From assembly GCA_025403435.1 (NCBI GenBank), contig CM046330.1:28348822-28412821 (forward strand): a stretch of 64,000 bases of DNA, given 5' to 3'. This document shows positions 48,471 through 60,753 of this stretch, in pieces. The stretch is from Artocarpus heterophyllus. Taxonomy: Eukaryota; Streptophyta; Magnoliopsida; Rosales; Moraceae. Under the pieces are notes generated by a model, which had not been told where the DNA came from, did not search any database, and worked only from the letters and a program-made list of their open reading frames with translations. Both the position numbers and the translations under genes were made by a program. The first letter of the stretch is position 1, and each line of letters opens with the position of its first letter.

Positions 48471-48655
48471 GGACCGCATCGAAGACCACCGTGCACACTC
48501 TCTTGGTTGCCCAGCCCACGCCAAAGCCCCCTCCCAAGAGCCAAACCCCAAGACTTGCCGAAGGACCACATCGGAGACCACCGTGGCACACTCTCCTGGT
48601 TGTCCAGCCCACACCAAAGCCCCCTCCCAAGAGCCAAACCCCAAGACTTGCCGAT
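48471..48655. repeat. 92-bp tandem duplication inside the non-LTR element
   Basis: GGACCGCATCGAAGACCACC at 48471 recurs as GGACCACATCGGAGACCACC at 48563. Both are followed by CCCCCTCCCAAGAGCCAAAC and CAAGACTTGCCGA. The second unit ends right at the CACTA insertion point. The small minus-strand frames over it reflect the repeat. Confidence 0.9.
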
Positions 48656-49247
48656 GTAGGCACTATTAGAAATATGGACTTTCGGGATGACATAATAGCA
48701 ACGACACTTTTTTCACTTCTACTATAATTTTTTGCGACAGCATGTCGCGACATATAACAACGACGACATCATTGGACTATTGTCGCAAAATATAATAGTA
48801 TGACTTGTTGTCGCCTATAATTCAATAATAACGACAAGTAGTTGTAAAAAGTATTAGAGAATATTTATTAGTATTGGCAATGTCTTGTTGTTGCAAATAA
48901 TCATGCACAAAAAAATTGCTCGTGTGAGTATTTTGCACCAAATAATACATATTTATGATGACTTTATCGTCGTAAATGTTGGTGGAGTATAACTATCTTT
49001 GCTAAGTTAGAGATACTTATGACGATGTGTATTTGCGACAACATGTCATGGCAAATAGTTTTAATTTTCAACTTTTGGTGAAAATTTTTGGCTGTAGGTT
49101 TGGCTGTTTTTGAAAATTATTTTCGATGATAGTTAAGAAAAGTCATTGCAAAAGGATGTTCTAGAATCTTCCGTCCCCTAGATTTCTCAATTTTTTTCTA
49201 GCTTAAGTTAAACGGTGTCGTTTTGGGTTCTTATTTGTGAAGACAGT

Positions 49248-49446
49248 GATATATCGTTGCAAAAAGCTTTGCATATTAACTAGAACATAGAACCTTTCTT
49301 CCCCATTTTTTAAAATTTTCCTTTGCCCCTCTCTCTAATTTTCATTTTTTAGAGATATATCGTTGCAAAAAGCTCTGCATATTAACTAGAACATAGAACC
49401 TTTCTTCCCCATTTTTTAAAATTTTCCTTTGCCCCTCTCTCTAATT
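49248..49446. repeat. 106-bp tandem duplication
   Basis: The block GATATATCGTTGCAAAAAGC to CCCCTCTCTCTAATT occurs at 49248 and again at 49354, with about one difference over more than 90 bp. It lies upstream of the TNPA-like coding relics of the CACTA element, and the low divergence suggests a recent duplication. Confidence 0.92.
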
Positions 49447-50644
49447 CTCTTCTTCTTTCCGACAGATAACCATACCAAATCCCTCAAAATTCCTTTTCTC
49501 TTCCACTTTCTCTTTTTATTTGGTAATAAAACTCCAAAATCTCCAAAGAACTTTGAAAAAATCCCCCCTTAAAATGCAAAAGAAAAAAAAACCAAACACT
49601 AAGCTTCCTCTTCCACTTCCACTATTGCCATTGTTTGGCACCATTCTTCGCCGCCAGTTACTACCACTCCTACTTTTCCAACTCCCGGTTTTAGTGGGTT
49701 TTGGATTAAGTAAGTATTTTGATCATGTAAATATGTGTTAATGTTGATAAGTTTGTAATAATGTTGAAAATTTTGAGTAATGTGGAATGTGGTTGTATGT
49801 GGATTGGTTTATTTTTTTGTTAGGTATTGAAGTGGTTTATGTTTTTTGTTATTGTGATGGTAAAAATATTAAATTAGATGTCGTTGTGTTGGTTACAATT
49901 GAATTAAATGTTGTTTTGATGTTTTTCTAATTACTATTGTCATGGTAAAAATGTAGAATTATAATTTTGATGAATTTTTATTATTTGTGTACGTTAGTTA
50001 GAATTGTAATGTTGTTGTAGTTTGAATTGTAATTTTTATTGTAATGTTGTTAGTTGAGTAAATTGTTTTAGTTTATAAGTTAGTTGTTGTTTTCAGTTAG
50101 CTTATAAGTTGTTTATAAATTGATCAAATTTTAAATTAAGTTAGTTCTTATAATCTTTAAATTTAATTTATTAGTATATGTTATATGATTTAAGAATATT
50201 AAAATTATTAATTAATTAATTAAAGTATTTTATATGATTTAGAATAAAAAATATGAATATTATTTTATTAAAAAATATTAAGACAATAATATTAAAAATA
50301 GAGAAAAAGAAAAATTATATAAGTAATGTAACATTTGCAAATAGAAAAGAAGTAAAATTTTAATTTGTTAATAGGCATTATGTCTGGTCTAGTTGCTACT
50401 TGTGTTGGCTCACCAGGGGGAGCATAGTTTCCACCCGATCCAAATAGACTTCTGTCGCACTGTTAGTCAGGTATATTAAAACTTAATTACAAAATTATCA
50501 ATATTATATAATAAGTTAAAATGATATTGAACTTCACTGCCTTTGAAATGTTTATGGATTTGTACAACACCAGAGGCCACACTTCATTATTATAAATCTT
50601 CATTGAAGTTATACATAATGTAACTACTTAATATAAATATGATG

Positions 50645-51704
50645 TAGGGTTGGTTTATTCTTGATTACGACTACAAAGATGGTGTTCTCCGTGCCGTAGT
50701 TGATAGAGAGGTGGCAAAATGTTATAAAGACTAGAAGAGTGACTTGCACGAGTACTTCAAAGAACTTGGTGGGGCAAAAAATGAGTGCATAGTTAGAGCA
50801 AACCCCCCGAGCAACCTTAGAAATCTCAATTACTAGGGCCATTGCTGCGATAGGTTCATGTCTACCAAGTTTCAGGTAATTGTACATCTGCCAAGTTAGT
50901 GATTTATTACTTGTATTAATTTCAATTTCGTTAATGTTGAACACAATTATAAACAGAAAAGATTAGAAACAAATAAAAATAATCATGGCAACCAGAAGTG
51001 GTCAAGCTTACATGGTAGGATATCACACATACAACATCGTAACAAGAAGGTGAGTTTTTTTTTTTTTTCCAATTACAATATATTGTAAAAGCTAATTTTG
51101 CTAATCGAATATACAATTCTAATACATTCAAATTGTTGCACAGGCCAATAGGATGACCTAGCATATGATGTCTACCATAGACAACTGGGCCGACATGAAT
51201 CGTCATGGGGACACTTGGGTTAACCTCCAAGTGTAGTAGACTTTTGTAAGTATTTTTATTCTTTCTATGGTATCTTCTCTTATTTAAATAAGTCTGTGCA
51301 TTCATAACATGTGTTTATTTATATTTATGTAGAATAAGATGGAGGGGGAGAGATCAACTCAGAGGACACAGTCTGCTACCGGTTCATCTTCACAAGCTGT
51401 TAAGGAGGAGAGAATTTTGGAGCAAGTTCTGGGTACACATAGAGGACACAAGATTGGAGTAGGCCCTAAATGTCCGAAGAAGAATTACTACAGAACTTCT
51501 TCACCCTCTGGCTCCCAGTTGGATGGAACATCTTCGGCATGTCCTAATCTGCATGTGGACAAATATATGCGACGATCGTATGAGGAAAACTTGCATATTT
51601 ACAAGAATCAAAAGAAGACGATGGGCTTGCAAGCTCAATTGCACCCTAGTGTCCAATTGCCGGCCCTGACTTGTCTTCAACCTTATGTGCCTTCAGGTCC
51701 TTAG
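50645..51704 (+). pseudogene. Transposase_24 (Ptta/En/Spm, TNPA-like) pseudogene
   Basis: Exon-like pieces on the plus strand match the plant Transposase_24 family. 50650-50880 reads VAKCYKD, a stop at 50732-50734, LHEYFKELGGAK, PPSNLRNLNY, a stop at 50834-50836, and CCDRFMSTKFQ. 50958-51050 reads NKNNHGNQKWSSLHGR. 51150-51236 ends at a stop. A final 51339-51704 open stretch contains VLGTHRGHKIGVGPKCPKK and YMRRSYEENLHIYKNQ. Such proteins bind CACTA subterminal repeats and assist transposition. Three stops disable it. Upstream pieces near 50380 may belong to it. Confidence 0.82.
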
Positions 51705-52530
51705 CCTCCTGCAGACAATAAAGATGCCAATGATGACGATGCAAATGATGCTACAAATTTAAAGGGTTAGATTTTATTTTGTTTTTGAAAATCCACATTG
51801 TTTAAAAATTTTAGACATTATATTTGATTTTTTTCTATTAATGAAACAATTTATTATTATGCATATTTTTTATATTAATTTTTATTATTATGATCTAAGC
51901 ATATTGTAACAAAATCGATTAATAAAAATAACATATTAAAAATTGAATAAAAATTATTATAAATATATTTAATATAATATTATTATTATATTTTAAAAAA
52001 ATAAGTAATTTTTGTCATTGCAAAAAGATATTCAATTGAAACAATTAGCGACGACATTTTCAAAATGTCGTCGCAATAATATGATGCTAAGAACTTATTT
52101 GCAATAACTTATTTCTACATGTTGTCGCAAAAAATGACTCCATGTCAGCCGATTGAAGAAACGGACGAATTAGTTGCGTTGACATTTTTGTGACGATAGT
52201 AGTCTCTAATATATTTGCGGCAATGCAATGTTGTTGCAAAAAAAGTTTTGCGACCTACTATTCACAATGACAGCTTTGTGACTCTTTGTCGTTACAAAAT
52301 GTTCATTTACGATGACCTTGAGGTTTTGGCGATGAAATTTTGTCATCGCAAAAGACCTATAGTAGTTAGAGACCCACCACACCCCAGGGACGGATGTCTG
52401 ACGACCATCCCAAAGGCGGCACCAGAGTCCAGCCTTTCCTCTGCAAGGCGGCATACCAAGAATAGAGAAGAAAAGGAGAAGAAAAACCTAGCATACAACT
52501 CTCACGCATTGACATTTATTTCTTTTCTTT

Positions 52531-54199
52531 CTAATATAGTTCCTACTTATTCATTAAAAAAAAAAAAAAGAAGATACTCTTGCTAGATCGTTTTGTGCTT
52601 ATATATTATAAATATATTTGGTATACCTATATGTAAATATATCTATGTGACTTATTATTTCGATGTCATACACCCTGAATTTACCCTGACTAAGGATCAA
52701 CAATATTTTTTATGCTTTATTATTTTCAAACCAAGAAAGCATATTGTTGATCATTAGTCCGGGCATGTAGACCTTTTTCCCCCTTTGGAAAATCAGGCCG
52801 TAGAAAAATTCACAGCAAGCATCTCTCGCTTTTTTTTAATGTTTTAATGGTGTTTTACAGTATACATAAAAGTCCAGATAGGAGTGATGTATAGCTGACT
52901 AGGTGGATTGAATTCTTCCATCTTATTTTCGTGTTACATTAATTTATTCTATATTTCATAGAGAAGTATATTTCTAACTCTACTTAGAAGCTAATTTGTA
53001 AACAAATAGAATTTAGTCATACAGTTGTTAATTAAATTGGAGAGAATGAAGAGAAAACAATTAGGGAGGATCTTCATCTAATCATTGGGTATCCAATGAG
53101 TATATTGTTTCCTTTAATTAAATTTAATATTAGTATGTCCTTTTATCTTATATTTATTTCTAGAATATTATTCCTTTGATCATGCAACTAATTTGTGTAA
53201 AATTTAGAATTATTCAATGAATGATAGATCAAGATACAATATAAATTTCTCGAACTTGATGTAATTTTGTTTCGTTAATAGGAAATATTCATGAGAATTC
53301 AATATTATATAGAAAAGTGTGAACGGGATGTTTTTATATAAGTTTTAATAAAATTTGATGCCATTCAATCGATGATAAAAAATCAATATCTATATAAAAT
53401 TTTTAAATGGACATAATAATGAAAATAAGAGAATAATTAAATACTAGACTCGCGAGTGAGGCAAGTATAAAATATAAGCTGTTGGTTTATGGGTCCCATA
53501 ATATAATCAACAACTAAGATCTTGCACTCGCGAGTGTACCGTTCAATATAAATACAGGAGTCGCATATTGACAAGACCCTATAAAAATTGAACCGTGGGA
53601 TCTCAATATTCCCCTTAGACCCCACTCCAAACTCAGGTTAATTAGTACTGTGTACATATGTAGTACAGCCCTATGGTCACGCGGGGGATACATGAATGAC
53701 CTATCAGTACCAATTACGCTAATATACTCGATATTGATTGCACTGATGATGGAAGCACTATAATAAATATATAGAAAAGAATAAAGTAATACTAATTAGT
53801 ACCACTAAAGCAAGAAAATAATATGAGAGAGGCAAGAAAAAAAGGAGCTAAAGCATTTGCATAGGTCCCATACCAATATACCATGTCTCCTCGTCATTTG
53901 CCCAGTTGTTGATGTGATACTTTTTTCTCCATCTTTTTTCCTAAAGAATTCTCCGACAGGCTGTGAAAAAATTAGAATTCTATTTCTAATCGTTAGATTT
54001 TTATACTTTTTTATTTAGGCGTGATTTTGATTAGATCTAACGTTTTAGAAGTATGATATATGAATAGGTATTTCATACCGTAGATATATCCTTTTCTTTC
54101 CCTGTGCTCTTTTTTCCTTTTCCTTGCTGCAAATATTCTATAGCTCTATTCTCTTCCCAATATCATTTCCATAGCACAACATTAGTACCAATATTATCC
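52531..54199. other. LSH upstream region
   Basis: No gene seen. A poly(A)-rich stretch at 52557-52571 belongs to the non-LTR element edge. A pair of inverted ACTCGCGAGTG words occurs at about 53447-53539. TATA-like words occur (ATATAAATACAG near 53548, CCTATAAAAATTG near 53577), but they are more than 600 bp from the LSH ATG. The 54090-54199 segment is pyrimidine-rich, as in many plant 5' UTRs. I cannot place a promoter. Confidence 0.5.
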
Positions 54200-54766
54200 A
54201 TGATGTCAAACAACAAAGGGAAAGATGCAGCAGAAGGATCATCATCATCAATATCACCAAGACCCGTACCGGCTTCCGGTGCTACTCAGCCTCTGCCGCT
54301 GAGCCGCTACGAATCGCAGAAGCGGCGGGATTGGAACACTTTCGGGCAGTACTTGAGGAACCAGAGGCCCCCAGTTGCTCTCTCACAGTGCAACGGCAAC
54401 CATGTGCTGGATTTCCTCCGCTACTTAGATCAGTTTGGAAAGACAAAGGTGCACTTACAAGGGTGTGTGTTTTTCGGACAGCCCGAGCCTCCAGGCCCGT
54501 GTTCTTGCCCTCTCCGGCAGGCCTGGGGCAGCCTTGATGCCCTAATTGGCCGCCTCCGAGCTGCCTTCGAGGAGAACGGGGGCCTGCCAGAGACGAATCC
54601 CTTTGCCAGCGGAGCAATCAGAGTTTATCTACGTGACGTGAGGGACTCTCAAGCCAAGGCTAGAGGAATTCCCTATACCAAGAAGAAGAAGAAGAAGAGA
54701 AATCTGATTAACAAGTCTAATAATGATCATGATCATCAACACAGCTCAAGCTTTACCATGCAGTGA
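54200..54766 (+). CDS. ALOG-domain (LSH family) transcription factor, 188 residues
   Basis: The ALOG domain (residues about 35-160) starts [18 protein letters not shown] and continues [36 protein letters not shown] and [15 protein letters not shown] to [12 protein letters not shown]. The zinc-ribbon insert uses H85, C89, C101 and C103. A lysine-rich nuclear signal follows (K161-R167). The domain is thought to derive from tyrosine recombinases and binds DNA; LSH proteins act in the nucleus in organ-boundary and light-growth control. Length, a single exon, a low-complexity Ser/Pro N-terminus and the GQPEPPGPC and ASGAIRVYL wording place it nearest the LSH10-like branch, from memory. The frame is open from 54104, but the tandem ATGs at 54200 and 54203 fit family starts better than that upstream Met. 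All core residues look intact. Confidence 0.95.
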   Translation: MMSNNKGKDAAEGSSSSISPRPVPASGATQPLPLSRYESQKRRDWNTFGQYLRNQRPPVALSQCNGNHVLDFLRYLDQFGKTKVHLQGCVFFGQPEPPGPCSCPLRQAWGSLDALIGRLRAAFEENGGLPETNPFASGAIRVYLRDVRDSQAKARGIPYTKKKKKKRNLINKSNNDHDHQHSSSFTMQ

Positions 54767-57700
54767 TCTTTCAAATATGGCTTCAATTTCCCTAAATTAC
54801 CAGGTGATTATGTATTTAATATTTGGTATTTGGGTGCTGACAAATTAGAAAATATGCATTATAAGTCTTCTTGAAGTGGTAATACACAAGACAAAATTAA
54901 TAATTGTGTTTCTGAAGTATATTGATATAAAATATGTGGATTATGCGGTACTTTTCACAGATAATCAATTAATTTTATTGATATGATTAAATCGCAGCTC
55001 CTCTCTATAACTAAAATGAGAAATATGATGGCTGTGCTCATTAATGTACAAATATATAGGGCATCTAGCTAGTCATGACCCCCATGGCGGTATTAAACCC
55101 TAGGCAAAAGGCTTCAAAACCCTAGTTTCGCATAGTAGCTACCAACTTTATATGAGTATTCATTATAACAAATATTAATTAAATAGTGAACTTTTTATGT
55201 TTTTTATTTTTTACATCTTTTACAGACATTTGATACAATTTATGTGATATAAAATGGGTCCACTAGAAAAATGTAAGTAACGGAAAAATCACTCTCTCTC
55301 TCTCTCTCTCTTTCTCTTTCATGCAAAATCAAATAATTCTTCTTATGATTCTGCTAGATCCTGTGACTTCCATGTCCGGACATAAACTCAAAGGTTACTG
55401 TTTATACACATGTACATTATAACTTATGTATATACAAACAGAATTGTTTGCAGTTGTAACTGTACACATATTTCTCTTAATCTTAATATAAAATCTTATG
55501 ATTCAAGACCTGAGACGACATTAGGAAAACAAATAAATCTGTTTGCTTGCATGAATAAGACAATGCATTATTAGTCAACACTAATTAATAAATTAGGAGT
55601 GCCGATTTGTTTTTCCCTCTCTATGTTTTTCGGAGCTTTGTCTTGCTTCGATAGTTATTCGCAAAAATTCTGTCTCTTGTTGTTTTTTAATTAATTTGTT
55701 CCATTACACAATTGATATGTTCATAATTTATTATAGATCACCTTTGGGCAGTGAGAAGAGAATGTTTTTTTGGTCTATGGGATACTAAATAATTCGATTT
55801 TTATAATTAGCATTAAATTTATTTTGGATTCTCCCAGTATACTTATTTGACTAGTAAATGGATATGAACTATATACTTATTGAACTAGTAATTCATATCA
55901 AATACTTGATTTGTGATAAGAATGCTAAAATGTTCTCTCTCTTTTTTTTTCTTTTCTTTTTTTTTTTAATGAAAGGATTGCTAGAATATTCTTTTGCTTA
56001 AATTGGCAACCCCTCACAGTTTCTTCGAAGTTTTGGCTTAGCCTTATGTCACCATTTTTTGGCTTGTTGGTGGTTTGCAAAGTTCTTTTTTGTTACTATC
56101 CTTGCGTGCATCTTTTTTCAGGAGTTTTTGGTTTTTCATGTTCTATTCCCTTTTTTTTTTTTAATCTAGTAAAACTGAGTAGGGAGTTTTGTTACTATTA
56201 GTTATATTAGATGGTGCAACCTAGATGAATGTTCTGATATATCTTGATACTAGCTGTCCTTAAAAAGAAATTTTATAGGGAATTAAAGTTGTTCATCTTA
56301 TGGATCCTCCGATTTGTGAAGTTGCCGTTGACAATGCTGATCGAGGAATTGACGAAGATCGACAATTATGCAATTGCTCAGAAAGATGCGGAGATTGTTG
56401 CTTCTGATCTTGGGTTGATCTGGTGGAACTTGATAAGTTTTGACAAGTTACTAGTAATTAAGAATTCTAAGAAGAAAAAGGTCCATTAACCGATGTGGAA
56501 CAAGATTCAAGTAGAGAATTCATAGTCAACGTTATATTTTGTTAGCATTCAAATTTCAACACCAATTTTTATTCACAATTTGGTTCAACTGTAGATCTTT
56601 TATTTCTACCATTCAACATGAAATCATTCAGAATTTAATGCAGGTTCAATTGTTTCTTTTGACCATGCTTTCGTTTTACGTGGATAGATTTCTTTTCACT
56701 GAATTTTTCCATTCAAGGGTTTTAATAATGACGCATCTTCTGTGTTTTTGGTAGAAGAGTCTTCTATATCAGAAACTTTAACCTGTTTATTTATGTATAT
56801 TTTAGAGTTTGTTAGCCTCTGCACATTTTATTTTATTTTATGTTGCCCATGGGATTAGGCTAGTTCACTTTTCATTTTTATTTTCTTTCGGTGTTTTTTT
56901 TCCTTTCTTTTTATATAAATTGAGTAGGGGGCTTGCTGTGAGATGTGAGCGTTATTGGCTGCTAAACTTATTGGTATATATGTGCTACCATTAAGTAACA
57001 CCATTTATTGCTTGTGTTTCTTTTTCTTAATTCGGTTCAATATATGTGTGTAGTTTCATCAAATTCACTAAATGACTGAATTTTTAGCTTCCTATTTATA
57101 TGTATAATAAAAATGTACGTTTAACTTTGAGATTTTGAATCCATTAAAAAACTGTAATTTTAAAAAGCGTTTTTCAATTCCAAAATGCATATGGCTTGCT
57201 TAATAATCTATTATTGTATGGCTGAACAATTGGCAGGGACAAAACTACATTATATGTGAGGGTAAGCGGCCATCTCACTTGAAAATTTTCTTTTTTTAAT
57301 ATGTGAAATCGGATGATATTTGTAGTTCGTCCTCATGAAATTGTGAAATTTTATGTTTATCCTATCTTACAATATGTGAAATATTCTCTTACTTGTCTTT
57401 TATAACCTAAATGAAACTTTTAGTATACACACCGCCCATTCTGACTTATTTTTCTGCCTTCGCCCCTGATATTTGGTATTTCATGAGTAATTCTCTCTCC
57501 TATTTCTTTTTGTTTTTGTTTTTTTTTTTTTTTGTTTTTTTGCATGCACCATATGTAAAACGAAAAATATGATGCGTGATATACGTATATATGGAATGCA
57601 AAATACAATTTATTATTATATTGTGTTAAATAAAGGTTTTGGTAAATTAATTAATCACATGACTCGATGTTCAAATTTTAAACCTGCAGGTCCCTTGATC

Positions 57701-58715
57701 CATGTAGCTCGTGAAGCTTCATTATGTCATGATTTTATGGAGCTCCTTCATCAACCTATCGAACTGGAATCATGTGTTACAATAATATTGGAATATTACT
57801 ACACTCTAGTCAAGTACTCCCCTGGTTTTCTTTTTTCCCTATATATATATATATATATATATAGCTCTGCATTTACCACTAGTTGATGATATATTGTCTA
57901 AATAATTGAGCTAAATGCGACAAGTACTCACTATTGAGGTGAAAGTACTGATTACAGGCTGTAAGTTACTCCCATATTTACTTTTTCATGTGGTTGCCAT
58001 CATCAGTACATTTTCAGGAAATTTTCTCTGTATTATTACCTAAGTATATTTTCCATATCTTTGTCTTTGTAGAAGACTTGCAGCAATAGATCAACATATT
58101 GTGGTTTCAGTTGTTCCAAGTTTTAATCATTACCAGTGGTTTCACGTATATCTAGTTAACACACAAATATATTATTCACATATATCGTTTGCCTAGTGGA
58201 TTCCAACCTAATAGAGATGTGATATGGTATCAATTTTCTTATCTCATAATTTACTAAAAAGATATTCGGATATTGACGAATACAATATTTCAGGATTTCT
58301 AACACGCCCTTTTTCTTTCGGAATTCAGATTATTGTTTCTAATATTTGTTTGCTTATAATCTTTACTAGTGTCAATTACAGTTCACTTTATATTTATTTA
58401 TTTATATTATGTAGCTAAAGGGTTCCAACCTAGTAAAGATGTGTTACGGTATATGTTATCTTCTCTCATAATTTACTTAAAAAATTATTTACATAGATTG
58501 CTAGCATAATGATGATTAAAATTTTTGAAGATTTCTAGCTGGCACTTTTTTGTTAATAATTGATCAGGTTTTTGTTTTTGTTTTATTTTGTTTTTCAAAT
58601 ATCTGTTATGCTTATAATCCTAATTTATAACGATTATAGTTCACTCTCTAATGTATGCGAGAGATCTCTGAAATTGAAAGAATAGAATTTCGAAAACTTT
58701 GGTTGAAAGTTAATG
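54767..58715. other. Intergenic, downstream of LSH
   Basis: AT-rich, no supported gene. It contains a CT repeat (55291-55320), T-rich runs near 55940-55970, 56150 and 57520-57536, and a (TA)n tract at 57841-57863. An 81-codon frame at 56244-56489 and a 105-codon frame at 57569-57886 match no family I recognise; the second runs into the TA repeat. Confidence 0.6.
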
Positions 58716-59901
58716 AATGCTAATATGAAAGAGAGAGGCCGAGTGAAAGAAAGTTAGAGAGAGGATTGAGGCCGGTGGGCTAGCACATTGCCAATCTACT
58801 GGCCTCTAAACTTTGCTAGGCGAGTCTTTCACTAGCCAACCTTCATCATGGCGGATACGTTGTCAAGGGAGAGAAGCTTTACACGGGCTAGTGCACGAGA
58901 GTGGAGATCGGAGAGAACAAACCTCCGCCGCCGATTTGGGTTCCGGACCAAGGAAAGAAGCATTGCAGCCGTGGGACACCTAAACCTCCTCCAGATTCAA
59001 ACTAGGTCAATTAGGCAAGGATGGAGAGCTTAATGTGTGTCTGTCGTGGTTTAGGCGGCCTAGACATCGTCCATCGTGCCCTGGCATTGACGAACTTGAC
59101 CATTGGTGGTGGGTTTAGTGTTGTTGGGTGAGGGTGGGTTGTGATGGGTCTAGCTCTACTGTGGGGATGGCCGAGGAGAGTGCTATGAGGAAGACAAAAA
59201 AGGGGCTATGGGGGCTCTTTGGCGAGTAGGTGGCTTGAGCTAGGAGATTAAGGCTCCTGGGTGGTTGGCGTTGAGGGACCTTGGGTTTAGGGATCATGGA
59301 GAAGACAACATCTTGCTTTTGTGTTTTGTGTGTTTTTTGGGTCTGTTGTGATAAGATCGATGAAATTCTCATCAATCGAAAGTAGTTTAGATTCAACGTT
59401 TTGTTGGTGTGTTGTTGTAATAATAGAGGTGGTGTCCCTTCCTTTGAAGAGTTTATATGTTCTGTCCGAATTGTTTTAGGGTGAAGTTTTTGTCCCCCTA
59501 GAGTTGGGTTTAGGAGGAGTCGATGTTTGCCTCAGTGCTAGTAAGTGGTGGCCCTTGGTCGATTAGAAAGATTCATCAATTATAGGGGACAGTGGACTAA
59601 GAGCCACATTGACTTAGCCTTCAATCGATTGGGAGAGTTTACTCAAAAAGAGCACTTGTATTCATTCTCAATACGCTAAAGTACTTTCCCTTTACGGGCT
59701 TCTAATTTCCCTTTACGGGCTTTTGACGTGCGTTTATCTTTTTTAGTATCATAAGAATTTATTGATAAATCCGATGTCAAAGAGGAGTTTTTTTTTTTAT
59801 TTTTTTTTTTTATGTACAATGTGGTCTTTTATTAGTTTCTTGCTTTCTATTACATTTTATAATTGAGTGCAATGAATTACTCGTTATCCCAAAAAAAAAA
59901 A
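58716..59901 (+). mobile_element. Non-LTR-like insertion with poly(A) tail
   Basis: A GC-richer block of about 1.2 kb ends AATGAATTACTCGTTATCCC followed by 13 A (59889-59901). Flanks are similar: AACTTTGGTTGAAAGTTA near 58695 and AACTTTGGCTGATAATTA after the tail, compatible with an aged target duplication. The 3' end resembles that of the element at 47677-52510 (AATTACTC word before the tail). No RT was seen; a 61-codon frame at 58848 is probably incidental. The left boundary is approximate. Confidence 0.5.
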
Positions 59902-60694
59902 AACTTTGGCTGATAATTAGTACCATCCCCACTTGTAGGATAATGAGAAGTCATGTCCCACCATGTCCATATATAATGCAGTTTGGGTTTACGTACCATA
60001 ATTGTGTCCTTGGATTCCTTCAGTCTTTTCCATAATCAACTTGATATCTTTGACTAATTTGAACCATTTTCTCTCGATTTCCTCACTTATTTGGATGCCG
60101 ATCTCTTCTCTAAATTTTGTTGATTTACATTTTTTTAGATAAAATATTTAAATTTTAGTGACGGTCCACGTATAAGAATTTGAAAACTAAAAATATCACT
60201 GATTAAGAACAATAAGCGGAAAAGAAATTTTATCTTGCATGCTAAATTGAGTGCGGAATTTTGAGAAATTTTATGTTGTTTCTTATACTTCAGTCTTTCA
60301 CAAGTTTGTGACCCACTATGTTATTGTGCTCAAAACGCGCGGTGCCGCTGTGGCACAATAATTACTTATTTCCGTCCTTGTTGCGCTTGTAGGTACGTGT
60401 CTTAATTGTGTCGATATTTTTATGATCAAATAAATTCACGGCACAAATGTTTGCTCAAAACACCATTATATATAACTCCTTAAAATATATATATTTATAT
60501 ATATATATATATGTTATTTCTTCATACAAAGGCGGGATTAACCCGCAACCTTCCATTTTCACCACATATGTTATATATATATATATATATAATAATAATA
60601 TCCAACATATTTGATCTTGTCTTCAATACACATACATTCCATTTTCCCAATGTATATATTTGTTCTAAAATCAATCCTCGTGAATTTTCTTAAC

Positions 60695-60753
<59 letters not shown>

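Larger units (their letters stand above)
48661..52367 (+). mobile_element. CACTA transposon carrying a TNPA-like pseudogene
   Basis: The left end reads CACTATTAGAAATATGGAC. The right end, inverted, reads AACTACTATAGGTCTTTTGC, with the first base of CACTA mutated. Flanking triplets AGG (48658-48660) and AGA (52368-52370) match at two of three bases. Both subterminal regions are packed with TTGCGACAAC/TTGTCGC-type words (about 48700-49150 and 52010-52350), typical of CACTA ends. It holds a Transposase_24 pseudogene but no TNP2 core, so it is a deletion derivative of 3.7 kb. Confidence 0.85.
47677..52510 (-). mobile_element. Non-LTR retroelement (LINE-derived, about 1.1 kb) split by a CACTA element
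   Basis: The minus-strand element ends in a poly(A) tail (T run at about 47677-47691) after GGAATGCAATTACTCTGTTC. A 20-bp direct repeat flanks it: GACATTTATGTCTTTTCTTT at 47657-47676 and the same with one mismatch at 52511-52530. Tail plus long duplication is the mark of target-primed reverse transcription. Without the CACTA insertion (48661-52367) it is about 1.1 kb. It carries no RT domain, so it is a truncated or non-autonomous copy. Confidence 0.82.

Noticed and set aside
48338..48753. Three overlapping minus-strand frames with a repeated Trp/Gly pattern
   Set aside because: The pattern comes from a 92-bp DNA tandem duplication inside a non-LTR element; several frames are open at once.
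54104..54199. Upstream in-frame Met as the LSH start
   Set aside because: The 32 extra residues are hydrophobic and unlike LSH N-termini; the segment is pyrimidine-rich like a 5' UTR, and tandem ATGs at 54200 fit the family.
56244..56489. 81-codon frame downstream of LSH
   Set aside because: No family recognised, ends in a short lysine run, no splice or neighbour support.
58848..59033. 61-codon Arg-rich frame
   Set aside because: Lies within a poly(A)-tailed insertion; composition follows local GA/CG bias; no domain.
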